A stretch of 64,000 nt of DNA, from positions 49,315,285 to 49,379,284 of the forward strand of contig CM054145.1 in assembly GCA_028751875.1 (NCBI GenBank), read 5' to 3'. Source of the stretch: Rapana venosa. Its lineage: Eukaryota; Mollusca; Gastropoda; Neogastropoda; Muricidae. Numbering within the stretch: the stretch's first letter is position 1; every line of letters begins with the position of its first letter. The translations under genes and the position numbers were made by a program. The notes under the pieces are model-generated. The model was not told the DNA's origin, made no database searches, and saw only the letters and a list, made by a program, of their open reading frames with translations. Of the stretch, positions 42,941-55,610 are shown piece after piece.

Positions 42941-44389
42941 CCCTCTTGTTGTTGGATTCTACAGAGCTAAACTGCCTGTAGATATTGAATTCTTTGAAGG
43001 TTTTCTACCTCCAAATGACTTACTTTACTTCTAAGACAACTGTGTGTGTGCATGACAAGTTATCAAGCTGAAATTTTGTCACAAGCTAGGTATGTCTTTG
43101 TACTTGCATTTAGTTTATGTGTCTGGTCACCAGATGTCTTGTCATTGTCACCTTATTTGTCACCAATCACAGGTAAAAATATGGTATATATGATAAAACA
43201 GCAAATCCTGCATGGATTTGACTATAGTTCAAGCATGTTAGTGTCGAATAAGGAAGTGATACCCAGCTGATGTGTTTACCAATGGTTATGTGCAATAGTA
43301 CTTCAAGGATGTGTCACACAATGTCCCCATAGCACCTGTTGTTTTATGGTAAGTCTCGAGGAGACAGAAGTTTTGTTTAACTATTCTTTCTTTTGAAAAC
43401 AAGTAATATTCAATCAACATGTAGCCTTTATACTGCAGTTCATATCTGCGTGTGCTAACACATGTTTGTTAAGTGTACAGAAGTGTATTATTGTACATGA
43501 CTGTCACACTGTCACCAGTGTCACAGCACAGGTGTGACAAATTTGAAATAACACAGAACTTCTGTAACCCTACAAAATTTTAATGTTGGTAGTCTCTAAA
43601 GTAGTCGTAGTGGTGGCACAGGGTCACATCACATCACAAAAAGCACAAATTATGGATGTGTGGGGGATGTACCCATTGCTCTCAACCTGTTGAACCTTGG
43701 CAGACCAGAGACCTATTTTATTTTCCTTCTTGTTATTTTCATTATCGGCATATCTGTTCGTTTCTGCCATTGCAGTTTCAAAGCAAAAGTGTGGTAATAA
43801 TGAGAAAACAGTCAAAAGGCATCGTTTTCAGGCGTCTATGCCACAGACAGGCCGGGAGGTCAAATTTCTCCACAGTCGGTGTGTGTAGCACAGGTCAGGA
43901 ATGTGCCATGTAGCACATTATTTTCTGGCTCACTCTTCTCCCTAACTGCAGCATTTCCTTCCTCCTCTTCCTCATAAGCGTTTAATATCGGACTCACTTA
44001 ACAATTCTCGTTCAAATGTTTCTACTTCCAAGACAATAACATTCAATTTATCGTCTCGCTAATCAGATGAATTGTCTTCTACTAAAGAAAACGCCATATT
44101 TTTCCCGCCACGCTGCACCATTGAAAAGCGTTCCGGTCGCTGGCTGTTATTTCTTCCTTCCCTCCCCACTACACGCATGTTAGTGGTCTAAATTTATCAC
44201 TGGAACCTTCTGATACCCTCCCTGCATCGCCCCACCAATTTTTGGACACATAGTGTGAAAACCACGAGATCTGTGTGTGATGGAAAAGTACTGCCCACGT
44301 GGGCAGCATCAACTGTCGGCTGCGGTCGTATTGGAATCTAGGGGCAGCTGCCGTTACTGACGGCTGCGGCCGGATCGGGGACAAAAGGG
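42941..44389. mobile_element. possible TTAA-flanked non-autonomous element (1,449 bp) in TULP4 intron
   Basis: TTAA at 42937-42940 and 44390-44393 flank ends that read CCCTCTTGTTG from the left and CCCTTTTGTCC from the right. CCCTTT-like ends are typical of piggyBac relatives. The interior has no transposase-like frame. The terminal match is short, so this is tentative. If real, it fills most of the last TULP4 intron. Confidence 0.35.
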
Positions 44390-44608
44390 TTAATGAATAA
44401 TACTATTCATCAAATTCCTATATATTTTTTCTTTATTGTTCATATCATTTCATATGTTTGGAGTGGGGGGGGGGGGGTGGCACAACTTTTTGGGGGGTCA
44501 CTTTAGGTTGGATTTTTCTTTGGGTTGGTTGGATGCTTGTTGTTTGTTTATTTGTTGGTTGTTTTCACTGTTATTGAAGAAACCAACCTGGTGTGTGTGT
44601 ATGTGCAG

Positions 44609-44725
44609 GTGATGCAGTTTGGGAGGATCGACAGCAATGCTTACACCCTGGATTTCCAGTACCCCTTCACTGCTCTCCAGGCTTTTGCCGTTGCTTTGGC
44701 CAATGTCACACAGCGCTTAAAGTAG
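44609..44725 (+). CDS. TULP4 last coding exon
   Basis: 117 bp including the TAG stop at 44723-44725, acceptor 'gtgtgtatgtgcag', phase 0. It encodes 'VMQFGRIDSNAYTLDFQY' and 'LQAFAVALANVTQRLK', the conserved C-terminus of TULP4. The last strand and hydrophobic helix complete the tubby barrel. Together the five exons encode about 675 codons of the C-terminal part of the protein. Confidence 0.96.
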   Translation: MMQFGRIDSNAYTLDFQYPFTALQAFAVALANVTQRLK

Positions 44726-45330
44726 AGCTCGAGGGAGACCAGGCTGCCCACTCCGTCTATAACTATAAGCCTTTCTTTCAGCAGTGTTTTTGTTCCAGTC
44801 AGAGTTAGTGTTGCAGATGTGTACCGTGTATTGAGGGCCATGCTTGATCAGTTGGAGTTTTTCATCAAACTGTTGCAGTTTTTGAGTGACAAAATTTTTA
44901 CCCGCTAAAAGTATGGAGGGGGAATAGATTTTTAAACAATGTTTGTATTTGACATTGTCACCAAGAAGCACCTCCCAAAAATTATGTTTTGCATTTTCAG
45001 TGATGCTGGTTGTTGTGGGGTTTTTTTTTTGGAGGGGGAGGGTTTGTTGGTTTTTTAAAAAATAAAAATCATGGGGTTTTTTCTTCTCAAATTGAAAAAA
45101 ATTAAGAGTAACAGTACACATAACTTGACATAAGAATAAATGGTAAAATTAAACAAAATGACAAATAGTTAAAACAAAAAAATGATAAGAAAATATTTCT
45201 AATAGAAAGTAAGGTACAAATAAATGTAAGCATTATCCGTTCTTACAGCACAAATGACAATTGAAAAACAGAGGAAGATATTTCAAACACAAAATAACCA
45301 TAAGCCATTTCTAAAAGTGTTTGGAAATTA
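44726..45330 (+). other. TULP4 3' UTR start, extent unknown
   Basis: Non-coding sequence after the stop. AATAAA hexamers occur at about 45060, 45134 and later (47567-47572, 48712). Which one is used cannot be told. SINEs from 45340 onward suggest either a long 3' UTR or intergenic DNA. Confidence 0.5.
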
Positions 45331-45339
45331 TTTAAAGTA

Positions 45340-45725
45340 CTTGTTCAGGGAGAACAACCTGTGGTTAGAGTGTTGTGCTTGTGGTCTGATGGCCAGGGTT
45401 TGAGGCACCAGTGCAAGGGGATTTTTCACTTGGAGTAAACGCCAGTACAGGACTCCACTGCCCAGATGAGACAATGAACTGAAGCCCTGTGTTCATCTTG
45501 GGCGGTCTTAAAAACCCATTCTGCCTTTCAGAAGAGTAGGCCATTGCATGCCAGTAGGAGTGGATAACAACATTTTTAAATGCATGTTCGCTGGTGTCAT
45601 GTTTAGACACACCATCCCCAAAGGCTGAATGCAACTCCTTTCATGGTGGGCCCAAAAAAATCGGTTGCATATGCACAATGTCGCCATTGGTGAACCTTGG
45701 AACTCTAGCTGAAAAACCAAACAAA
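45340..45725 (+). mobile_element. full-length SINE (family C)
   Basis: A tRNA-like head ('CTGTGGTTAGAGTGTTG') is followed by 'CAGATGAGACAATGAACTG', 'AGAGTAGGCCATTGCATGCC' and the tail 'CGCCATTGGTGAACCTTGG' with 'AACTCTAGCTGAAAAACC'. The order of modules is the same as at 37363-37805. Confidence 0.75.
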
Positions 45726-45780
45726 AATAAGTATTTGGTCTTGGCCCGTCATGGTCATTTTGGTGCGCAAGCGTTTTTTT

Positions 45781-45955
45781 AAGTTTATTCTTTTATTTCG
45801 AGGATAATGGAATAAGCACTTTTGGGCTTTTTTCCCATCCAGTCCTCGTGTGTATGCAGTTTTGTCATCCGTTCCCACTGGCACACAATGGCCTACTCTT
45901 CCAAAAAGCGGAACAGGTTTTAACGTGTGCGCAAGATGTTCCGCGTGTGTTGATT
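45781..45955 (-). mobile_element. SINE 3' part (family B)
   Basis: The minus-oriented tail and body of family B ('GGATAATGGAATAAGCAC', 'CACACAATGGCCTACTCTTC', 'GTGCGCAAGATGTTCCGC'). It ends before the tRNA head. A G run of about 23 bases follows at 45989-46012. Confidence 0.78.
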
Positions 45956-46769
45956 TGCCAACAGACTGGGGTTAGTTCATGTTCAATTTGGGGGGGGGGG
46001 GGGGGGGGGGGGGTCTATTTTTACAATATGTGCAAAGTCACTAGTAAGTGGGGATTTTTTCCTTCAGAATGTTTCCAACATACCTAACAAGTAGATGTTT
46101 AGTTTTGGGTTTTGTGTGTGTGTGTTGTTGTTTTTTTTAATCTTAGGAAGAATCTGGATTGGGGAATTATTTTTAAAAATAAAGATTTAGTGCAAGTTTA
46201 TGAATATTAGCAGTTTTGTTGCAGATTTTTTAAAAAGTACTGCCGTTTAAGGAGCAACTGGGGTATGCAAAGACACAAAGACTGTCCGCTGCACGCACAG
46301 AGGTATGCTGCCACTGAAGTGGACAAGTTTGAGGTAGCAATGCTGACTGTCAGCTGTGAAATAATCACCGTTTTCTCACACCCATGGGTGTACAAGGCAA
46401 GTACAAGGCTCATGTTTGTCACAGAGAAAAATCACCAACATTGCTTTCACTCCGTACATGAAAAATATAGCTGTTGGCGTTTTATCAAGAAAATAAAATT
46501 TGAACTGAACTAAGGCGGAGCTTACATTACATAACTGACAAGCAGCAAACCGGAACAGTGTCTCTTTTCTTCACTTAGATTAAGCCATGCCTTCACTTGC
46601 TGCACGAACCCGATCCATGGGATTGGAGCTTTTAAGCTTTAACCTTGTAACAAAAGAATTTCTCAGACGTAAACAGTTCACAGAAAATTCAGTTTTGATG
46701 TCAGTAAGGTTTTAGAAAGATGTACAGTGTAACATGTTCAACAACTATGGTTATGTGCTTGTGATGTGG

Positions 46770-46950
46770 TGGGAACAGGTGACAAAATTTACAAAACCGC
46801 ATACACACGGGGACTAGATGTAAAAAAGCACATGAGTGCTTATTCCATTATCCTCGATATTAAATAAAAATAATGACATCTGAGCACTTTGATTTGTTGC
46901 TTTACAAGATTCAGCGCTATATAAATTCCATACATTATTATTATTATTAT
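46770..46950 (+). mobile_element. SINE tail (family B) plus a second element end with (ATT)n
   Basis: A family B tail ('AAAACCGCATACACACGGGG', 'GAGTGCTTATTCCATTATCC') at 46785-46875 is followed by 'GATTCAGCGCTATATAAATT' and an ATT repeat at 46938-46953. The second end recurs at 63885-63930, so it is another retroposon 3' terminus. Confidence 0.65.
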
Positions 46951-46954
46951 TATG

Positions 46955-48990
46955 TTACTCACATGCTTTGTCCAGTTCAGGTGTGCACAGGCGCTCCTTT
47001 GTTAATTCTGTTATAAGCAAATATTCACAATGCATCAGTGCCTGTGACCCGTAAGGCCACTGAACAGAGGAGATTCTGCACTACAGCGGAGTCAGTTGCG
47101 TTTGGTATTTTCCATTTTGATGCAGTTTGGGTGGGGGATATCACAAATGAATCATGTTTGTATCGATTATTTAGAGCAATAATGTATCATGAAATCAAAC
47201 TAAGAGATTATCCTTTTTTTTGTTTGTTTTTGTTTTGTTGTTTTTCTGTAGTAATAGCACTCATTTATTTTTTCCTGCAAGAAAAACCAAAACCAAAACA
47301 AAAAATCACCTTCGATGTGAATTCATTAGGCACAGGTGCAGAAGTAGTGAAAAAGTCAAGAGCTAGGTTACAGAAAGAAGTTTGAAAACAATTGACCTTC
47401 AACACTCCCCCCACCTCCTCTCCACTCCCCCTTCTTTTGTTTTGTTTGTTTTTCTTCTTTAAATCTCATTATAAATTAAGATGAATGATGATGATGAAGT
47501 GAAGGTCTGAATTGTTTGTAAGATGGAGTGTACTAATACTCATTCTTCTGATCACCACATTCTGTAAATAAATCGTGGATTTTGCTGCCAGTCCCTGGTC
47601 TCACCACTGCCCATTTCCTCCATCGTGTTTTTTTTAAACACCTTTTTTTTCTTTTTTAAAGAAAACCATCGTTCTGATTCATCATGTCATTCTCCCTTTA
47701 TGCTTGTGTTTCTTTGCTTGTATGATTTGGGACTGTGGGGATTTTCTTCTTGATGTTGTCGGTTTTTTTTCTTTAAAAAAAAAAATCTTTGCTTGTAAGT
47801 TTTGGGTTGTGAGGATTTGAGTTTGTTTTTAGTGTCTTATATGAGGAACGGGGAGGGGGGGGGGGGGGGGGGGGAGTTTGTTTCCAAAAATAATTTTTTT
47901 TACATTATCTTGTCTGTTATGGGTTTGTTTTTTTTTAGGGGGGGGGGGCGCTGATTTTTGTGTAATTTTTTCTTCAATGTTTTTGGATCATGGGTTTTTT
48001 GTTTGTGTGTGTATGTTTTTTTTAAAAAGTGTTTTGTACATATTTTGGTTGTGGGGATTCTTTTTTTTTTATGTATACTGGTTTACCTATTGTTCAGATA
48101 CTGCCATTGAAATACTGCTGCTTAAATGGAGATTTGTGTTGTGCAATGAATAAGTCATCTTTGTCAGATTTGCAATTTTTCCTGAGACTGGGCAAAGAAA
48201 CAAGTTTTGCAGCAAGACGTGTATACATGTATGTGCAAACAAAAACAAACAAAAGTGTTCATAACCAGTGTTGCCTCTTGATTTTCAGTATTAACATTTG
48301 AATCTTTTGGCACAAAACATGAGCAATGAAAAAGATACCCTTTTTTCCCAAAAATATAGCATCTTTCTAAAAGATAGATTACGGTTTTGGGTTTTTTTTG
48401 ATAGTGCAGTATTGTATTACAGTTTGCTTGTAATTGGTATTTTAGCAAGTGCTGTACACACGAATCTGAGGGTTGTCTGAACCGCTGTTTCAGTGTAGCC
48501 GATAAAGAAAAGTGATGGGGTATAACTCTCCTGTATTTGTAGGCAAGTGGCAAGGAGCTTCGTCGCACTGCATTTTGTTTTTGCTATTGTCAGAAACAGT
48601 GCGTGTGCAGTTCAGCTGTGTGTATGAAAAAACCCATTCTACTTGCTTTTAATAGTGCTTATGTAGATTAGCTGAACATAGCGAAATTTAGATTATGATT
48701 AAGAAAAAGAAAATAAATATGGTCATGCAAGTAAAATTCAAATTTTAGTTCACAAAAAATTTGGGTAATTTGATAACACTTAGACTGTGTAACATCAAAT
48801 TTATATTAAAGCTGAAGTAAATGTTTGAAGTGTGGTTTTTATTTGAATGACAAATTAAATCGTGTTGTTCAAGAAGTTATACTGTTTGGTTAAATTTGGT
48901 TCACATTAAATGACTTGACACGAACTAAAGCAAAGAAAAGAAAAACGGGTATAGATGTATTATATAATGTATAGCAATTGGCTGGGGGAA
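46955..48990. other. unassigned non-coding stretch
   Basis: T-rich and G/T-rich DNA, with a G run at about 47856-47874 and an AATAAA at 47567-47572. No coding exon is supported. It may be part of a long TULP4 3' UTR. Confidence 0.4.
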
Positions 48991-48994
48991 AGCG

Positions 48995-49235
48995 AGTGCT
49001 CAAGCAGCGTCAAGCGTGGTTCCACTTGGATTGGTGACTGTTTGCGCACCTTGGCCTCTGTACAGTCCCCCAGCTGTAAATGGGTAATTGCCTCTTTAGG
49101 GTCAGGGAAGGTAAAGCAGCGAGGGAGAGGAGATGGACGCTGCCCTCAGTATGCTGGCCCCAGGAGAAGCTGAGTCCTCTGATGCCTCACTCCCCTACAA
49201 CCACATAGGTTATGGGACACCTTTACCTTACCTGT
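48995..49235. repeat. probable dispersed repeat
   Basis: A GC-richer island ('gggtaattgcctctttaggg', 'gggagaggagatggacgctg') ends in 'cctttaccttacctg'. It looks like a retroposon body in otherwise AT-rich DNA, but there is no second copy in the window to confirm it. Confidence 0.35.
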
Positions 49236-49239
49236 ATAT

Positions 49240-52200
49240 AGCAATGTTACGGTTTCTTACTTTAAAAAAACAACAACAAAAACCCTCCATACCACAAATA
49301 TGAGAACCAGACTGCAATATCACAATTACATAAGATGCCTGGTAAAGTTATTTTAACTTAAACCTGTGGTGACATTTCTTCTTTGATACATAAAAAAAAA
49401 AGAAAAGAAAGAAAAAGGTCCACAACCATTGCTGCAGTGACTCACTCATGTTCACATTGTCTGTTGTTTCTTGAGGCAGCTCGTAGTCTAAGCTGCTCTT
49501 TTGCCTGTCACTTGGATTTGCAGCGTTGTGTCGTCTTTTTCAGCAATGGGTCAGTGTTCACTCTTCTTTCCTGCAGATCTATACATGCAGAAAGAAAACA
49601 AGTTAAGTGCAATCAACTGTGTTTTTCTGACAATCTTGTTCGTCAGACCGAGTGAAGTTTCTTTATATTGCGTTGCAGAAATTGTACATTACTTTTTGCC
49701 TTGAGTGTTTTGTGAAACTATTCTCTTCGTGTATGTCCATCAAAACTCTTTCTCTGTAAAATTTTGATCATGGTGTAAATACAGTTTGTTGCAAATTCAG
49801 ATCTCAGTAGACACACTTGAAATCTAAATGCTGTGTATGTATGCACAGACGTCCATTTTTTGATAAATGTAACTGTGTGTTTTCGTTTTTAAAGTAACGT
49901 GGACTTTGTTCTGTTTCTGCTTATTGAGAAATGAGTTTGAGATGTAATGACCTAAAAGAAGTGTGGTGTGTGTGTCGGGGAATATGTATGTCTGCTAGCA
50001 TACGTGCCTGGTACCATGATCATCTCTTGTTCTCCCTATAGTGTATACGGCTGAGACAGTCCTGCTGAGAAAAAAAAAAATGAATGGTGTGTGTGTGTGT
50101 GCGCTGTATTTCTTCATTGTACCATTTTCATTTGGTGGTGGTGGTGGCTGATTAGGTTTAACTGATGTGTTTGGATGCATGTGATGTAAGTGATTGTTAA
50201 CAATATACTCTTAAACAATCCATGATGAACAGGAACACCAGTGCAATTCACTTTCATGTCAAACTGATAGCTGATTCTTTGAACAAGAAAAATGAATCTG
50301 TAATCACAGCTGGACAAAAAAATGGTTTCTGTTTATCAAGACAAAAAGTAAACAAATGTTTATAAAAATTCCAGAAAATTTAATGCTTTTTTTTTTTTTT
50401 TTACAGAAAACTAGTCTCATCTCATCATTCACACCAGTTAGACCTCAGTCTTGGTCATGTCAACCACTTGAATGACTTAGCGGTAAAGTTTTCAGCTATG
50501 ATAAAGGCAAGAAGACTGCATCAATGTATTTTTCTGTTACATTACTTACTTGATCCATTTTCTGTGTATGGAATATGTTCAGCCTGTCATCAGATGTCGT
50601 TTGAATAACTGGCATAGAGGTCAGTCAGCAAGGTCTACCTGTGTCTTCACTGGTGATGGAAAGCTGAAAGACTGAAGATCTGCTTGGATGGATTCCGAGT
50701 TCACTCACAAGCAATACTCAGGTTTAGGTTTGAATGTACAAACATTAGAACTCCCGAACTGCTCTGACATGGTGGTGGGTTGTTTTATAATGACAATGTT
50801 TTAGTTTCAGTGCTGCCCTTCAAGATACCTCATTGTTCTTGCATTTGTTGGGTGAAATGGTATGAGAAATAGTCACACACACACAGGAAAAAAGAGTGTA
50901 GAGATGCTTAAGTTTTGCTATGAACAAGAGGTGATGTGGTTTAATTACTCTAATGTGCACAGGAAAGAAAAAGAAAGGCGAGGGGGAGAAAAGGGACAAG
51001 CCGTAGCTGAAGGCAAGATCAACACAGTGGTTGGTGTGCTTTTTGTTGTTGGAGGGTATTTTTGTTGTTGTTTTTTTTGGGATGGATGGATTGGGGTGGT
51101 ATGCATTGAGATTTTCATCTTATCTGAAGGGATAAAAAGAAGAAAACAAAAACCTTTAAGATGATCCACTGAAAATCGATGTACTTACTGTTTGAATGGC
51201 GTTGAGCCAGGTTGAGCTACAAAGAATCGTGCAGAAACGTCTGGTTGTTGTTGTTAAGTTGACAAGTTATGTACTATGTACATCCCTCAGTTTGTACACG
51301 TGTCTGTAACCCCCGGCCCACCTGTTTGGGTAGATTTTCTGGTTTTCAGGGATGTTGTGTGTGATCTCCTATGTATCAGCCATGTTTGATGTACATTTTG
51401 TTGTTGCTTTACATGTATTTAAACCTACTGGATCTCATTTTGTTGTTTTAGGTCTGATACTTTATTTTTTTGTCTGATACTTCTTTATTTTGTTTTAGAG
51501 GAAGAAAGTGATACAGTGAAGAGTACACTGACAACACATGCATGTGCATACGCGCGTGCACACACACTCACTCACACAGATTAGTAGTCTTCAGATTTGT
51601 AAGTTTCAGAGCACATGGAAAAGGGAATGTGTGGCTGTAAGTGCATGTATGAGTGAGTGTGTGTGTGTGTTGTGTTGTGTTGTGCGTGTGTGTGTGTGTG
51701 GTTTTGTGTGTGTATGGTGGTGTTAATTAGTGTCTTTGTGAAGGACAAAAGAAAAAAATCAAGAAAAGGTGATACAATGATCTTGGAGTGTTGTTCTCCC
51801 GCTATGAATCTCTCTCATTAAGCAAAAAGAGTGCTTGTAGATACAGAAAGCTACAGTACTTTTATTTATAATATGTTTATGATGCTTAACTACAAAAACC
51901 AAAGAGCATTCCAGAACCATGCACAGAGTTGCAGAAAATCCACCTATGAGTAAATAATCAAAGGAGAAAAAGTGTATCTCTCCTACAACCTTTTTCTTAT
52001 CCCCTCTCTTCAAAAACACTGGTAACTCGCTAGAGGTTAACCAACCATCTACTAGCCCTTCCCTCCGCATCACCCATTACTGGGTTACAGTAGCATACAA
52101 AATGTGTACAGGGGTTCTCTCCCTTAATGTAGGGATTGTGATAAAAGAAATTTTTTCTTTATTTGTAAATAAAAACCAGTGTTTAAAAGGAATTTCTTTT

Positions 52201-53560
52201 CCATTATGAACTGGATCTTTTTCCCTCTTTTTTTGTGTTGTGCTTTTTGCAGGCATTGATGACCCCCTTTGTTTTCATTTTGAGGAGACATTTTCTGGAA
52301 CAAATTTAAATTCAACAATAGCCAGTGTAGTGCTTTTAATGAACAGCTTAGACTCATTGCTCATGTATTAAGAATTTCTGCTGTTCAGTGACTCTAGTCC
52401 CCTGTATTTTTTATTATCAGCATTTTCTTAGGTTTCTGTTTATTGTTGTTTTTGCGTGTCACAAGCTGTGTATGTGTGCTTTGCGGTCGTTGTTGTTGCT
52501 GCTGTTGGTCTTGTGTTTGCTTGCAGTGTATTTTATTGTGCCACAATTTTGGTGGTGTGTTTCTTAAAAATTTTATATATTTATCTGAAATGTCTCTGTT
52601 TTGCATTTGACTACATTTGCATATTATTTTTTAAAGCTACCACATGAAAACAGTCAGTAATAATAATTTTAAAAAAAAATTGCTTTGATGAATGTGAATG
52701 ATCTTTGATAACCACTTCTTAGGTTGATTAAAAATGGGTAACATTGAATTTGTTATCACTTTGTGAGCTATGCTTATGACATGGAAAGTGTGTTCAGGAT
52801 AATGCCATCAATGCATGAGTTGTTGATTTGATACCGTATCTTAGTGAACCAAGCAATAGTGAGTACATTACTGGTAAAGTTTTCATCATTATTTCCATCA
52901 TTCCCCCTCTGCTGTCATACATCATTCCAAGCTGTGCTAATGTTTGATTTTGAGGGACTGACTACCTGTGATGCATTTCATTTCTTTCTGGGTATGCTTT
53001 TTCTTTTTTTTTTCTTTTTTGACTCATTGCAATGACGGCATGTATTTTAAGTGATGTTTTTTTAAATGTACTTAAAAGTGTTGAAATGGGTTGTGGTGTG
53101 ATCATTTTCTCTGTATCATGTGTATGTAGTGATACTATCAGTGTGTGTGTGTGTGCGTGTGATTTTTTTTTTTTTTTAAAGAATAAATTTCATTTTTGTG
53201 ATTACTTCAAAGTGTTATGTGTGTACTTTGTTCATCAAAGAATGGAATATTTGCAAGAATATGGTTACAAAACCTTCCACTGATGAGCAGTCTAAATTTT
53301 TGTCGAACTTGCTGCAAATGATAAATTATATAGATTATACAAAAACATATCTTACCAATGACGGTTAAAACAAAGGCAATACTCTACATAAGTGTGCCTT
53401 CCAGACAATGACACATTTTCAAGATGTCTTCAGTGTTTTATCTTCTTTTCCTCTCTCTCTCTCTCTCTTCTCTGTGTTCCCATACTGGGTGGTGTGCGTT
53501 AGTGCCTGGTCTTCTCCTACACTTGCAATTCTGTGGGAGGTCTGCCTGCTGGCCTCAGCC
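49240..53560. other. unassigned non-coding stretch
   Basis: AT-rich intergenic-type DNA with TG-rich spots (51640-51715, 53140-53162) and A/T homopolymers. I see no splice-flanked coding segment and no recognised element. Confidence 0.4.
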
Positions 53561-53574
53561 AATACAGTTCAACT

Positions 53575-53866
53575 TCAGAGCTCATTTTTTGGGTACAGGA
53601 TGCTCATATTCGTGTTTCCGTAACCGACTGGAAGCTGACATGAATAGTGGGATCTTTAACATGCATGTTTGATCTTCTGCATGTGTTCATACACAAAGGG
53701 AAGTAAGTCACTGGCAGGTCTGCACTTACGGTTGATCTGGGAGACTGTAAAAATTCCCACCCTTAATTTGTCAGGTGCTGTTGGTGAGTTTCAAACCCAT
53801 GACTACATGGACCCATGGGACTGAAGTGAAACGGTTTTAACCACTCTGCTATAGCGTCCATCCTTC
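53575..53866 (-). mobile_element. tRNA-derived SINE, second copy of family D
   Basis: On the minus strand, the head 'TAGCAGAGTGGTTAAAACC' and 'GGTTTGAAACT' is followed by 'CCCTTTGTGTATGAACACAT', 'GCAGAAGATCAAACATGC' and 'TTCATGTCAGCTTCC'. It matches 4868-5252 over the head and centre but lacks the shared 3' module. A family B SINE starts at its head end on the opposite strand. Confidence 0.75.
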
Positions 53867-54085
53867 GGATGAGACTATAAACCAAGGCCCCGTGTGCGAA
53901 CGCATGCAGAGCATCTTGCACACACGTTAAATCCTGTTCCGCTTTTCGAAAGAGTAGGCCATTGTGTGGCAGTAGGAACAGATGACAAAATTTACAAAAC
54001 CGCATACACACAGGGACTGGATGTAAAAAAGCACATGAGTGCTTATTCCATTATCCTCGATATAAAAGAATAAATAAAATTTAAA
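53867..54085 (+). mobile_element. SINE 3' part (family B), abutting family D copy
   Basis: Starts at 'TTCGGATGAGACTATAAACC' without a tRNA head and runs through all family B landmarks to 'AAAAGAATAAATAAAATT'. It lies head-to-head with the family D SINE at 53575-53866. Confidence 0.8.
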
Positions 54086-54089
54086 AAAG

Positions 54090-54920
54090 GATCACCATCA
54101 AACGTTCTTCTCCATTCAGCTTTTGAATCCTTTCCGTTATCCTAGGCCCAGATCATTCTGAATCAATGAGCCAGATCCCAGGATCACACCACATACACAC
54201 ATGGACAGGAGAAGAAGAGATGGAGGGGGGGGGGTGGGCACTCGTCTCTCTTCCCCCTCCCCAGAAAAAGAATGGGAAGAGGAGGACCCAAAACAAAGGA
54301 AAGGGGATAGCGACACTCCATCCTTATCCATACAGATACTGAAAAGCGTCTCCATTTCGTGGTTTCCAACTACCCACCTTTAGTGCAGCCAAATGCAACG
54401 GAATGAGCCGACAATGCCTTTTCATCTGAAATCTGTTTTTTGTTTGTTTGTTTTTGTTTAATGTCCATTCACTACTTGGTGATAGGACACGCCCACATTC
54501 AAACCAACATCGCTCTCTCTCTCAGGTATGTTTATATTCTCACAACTATCTACAGTAGAGGTCTTACTGGGGAAGAATATACAACCTCAGCAACTGATGT
54601 TATGAACTGAAATCTGCATCTGTCTGTGTGTGTGCATGCTAATGTATAATTATGAAAATCCTCTTTCCAACCTCAGTACATGCCTAGCGGTGGCTGGTTT
54701 TACTAAAAGAAAATCCTTTTCCTCAGTGGCCTGCCTTTTCACTCTTTCCCTTGATTTGCTTTTCCAACACATGTCATCTTCAAAACCATTGTCTGTAACA
54801 TCAAAGAAACAAATGCCTTCCCACCCCCACTTCTACCCTCCCCCCCCCCCCTCCACAAAAAAAAAGAAAAAAAGAACACCAATCTCACCACTTCTCCCAT
54901 CCCTTCAAAAAACCCAAGAT
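54090..54920. other. unassigned non-coding stretch
   Basis: No coding exon is recognised. It lies between the convergent TULP4 gene and the unnamed minus-strand gene. Contains short G and C runs. Confidence 0.4.
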
Positions 54921-54943
54921 GTAAAATAACACTGTCTTGAAGC

Positions 54944-54949
54944 TTTATT
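54944..54949 (-). promoter_or_regulatory. candidate poly-A signal of the minus-strand gene
   Basis: AATAAA on the minus strand, 539 bp beyond the stop codon at 55488-55490. It is the clearest hexamer downstream of that stop. Usage is not shown. Confidence 0.4.
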
Positions 54950-55487
54950 AACAAACATATATTATGCTTCAGCAAAAATACAAATACGGTATCAAATAGT
55001 GACACCTTGAATGCTGACTCAACTCTCAAGCACAAGCACATAATCCAGAATAACATGTGGCCAAGAATTTCAAATTTTTAATACAAAACCTATTTTGAAC
55101 AAAACTTTTCGAACAAGTGACATGCAGCTTAAGTTCTGAAATTGGCTTAAAACAATTTTGGTTACCTTGCGGTAAAAAAAACAAGAAGAAAAAAGTAATG
55201 ACTCTCACTGGTTGCACATATAAAAAACTGCTTTTGTGCCAGGAGACTGTAAATTTGGCGATAACAAAACACACTTTTATATATGACAAAAATGTCTTCC
55301 TTCCTATATCAAGCCATCTTTTCCCCATCATTTCTGCAGCAGATACACAAGCATGCATTCGCATATACTATAATTCTCAGATTATCAACATTCATCACAT
55401 GCACATGTGTTCATATTCCTTTATCTTTACAGCACTGTACATTTTGAAGTGACCTGTATGTCACATAGGCTCACATAACTGTTTTTC

Positions 55488-55610
55488 TTAACGTTTCTTT
55501 GTTTCCAGTTTTACCATGTTCACAAGCCAAGGCTTGCCGTCTCTCTCCCCTCTTTGAACATCCATCAGCCCTGAGAACTCGGCCAGGTATTTCTGACATT
55601 TTTGCAGACC
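55488..55610 (-). CDS. last coding exon of an unidentified minus-strand gene
   Basis: A 123-bp stretch of 41 codons including a TAA stop at 55488-55490, preceded on the minus strand by acceptor 'gttatttcag'. It encodes 'GLQKCQKYLAEFSGLMDVQR' then 'GERDGKPWLVNMVKLETKKR', helical-looking and charged. In phase 0 it follows the exon at 56674-56769. A longer open frame in another register across the same bases lacks protein-like composition. I do not recognise the family. It may be the C-terminus of a helical or coiled-coil protein. Confidence 0.55.
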   Translation of the reverse strand, partial: GLQKCQKYLAEFSGLMDVQRGERDGKPWLVNMVKLETKKR

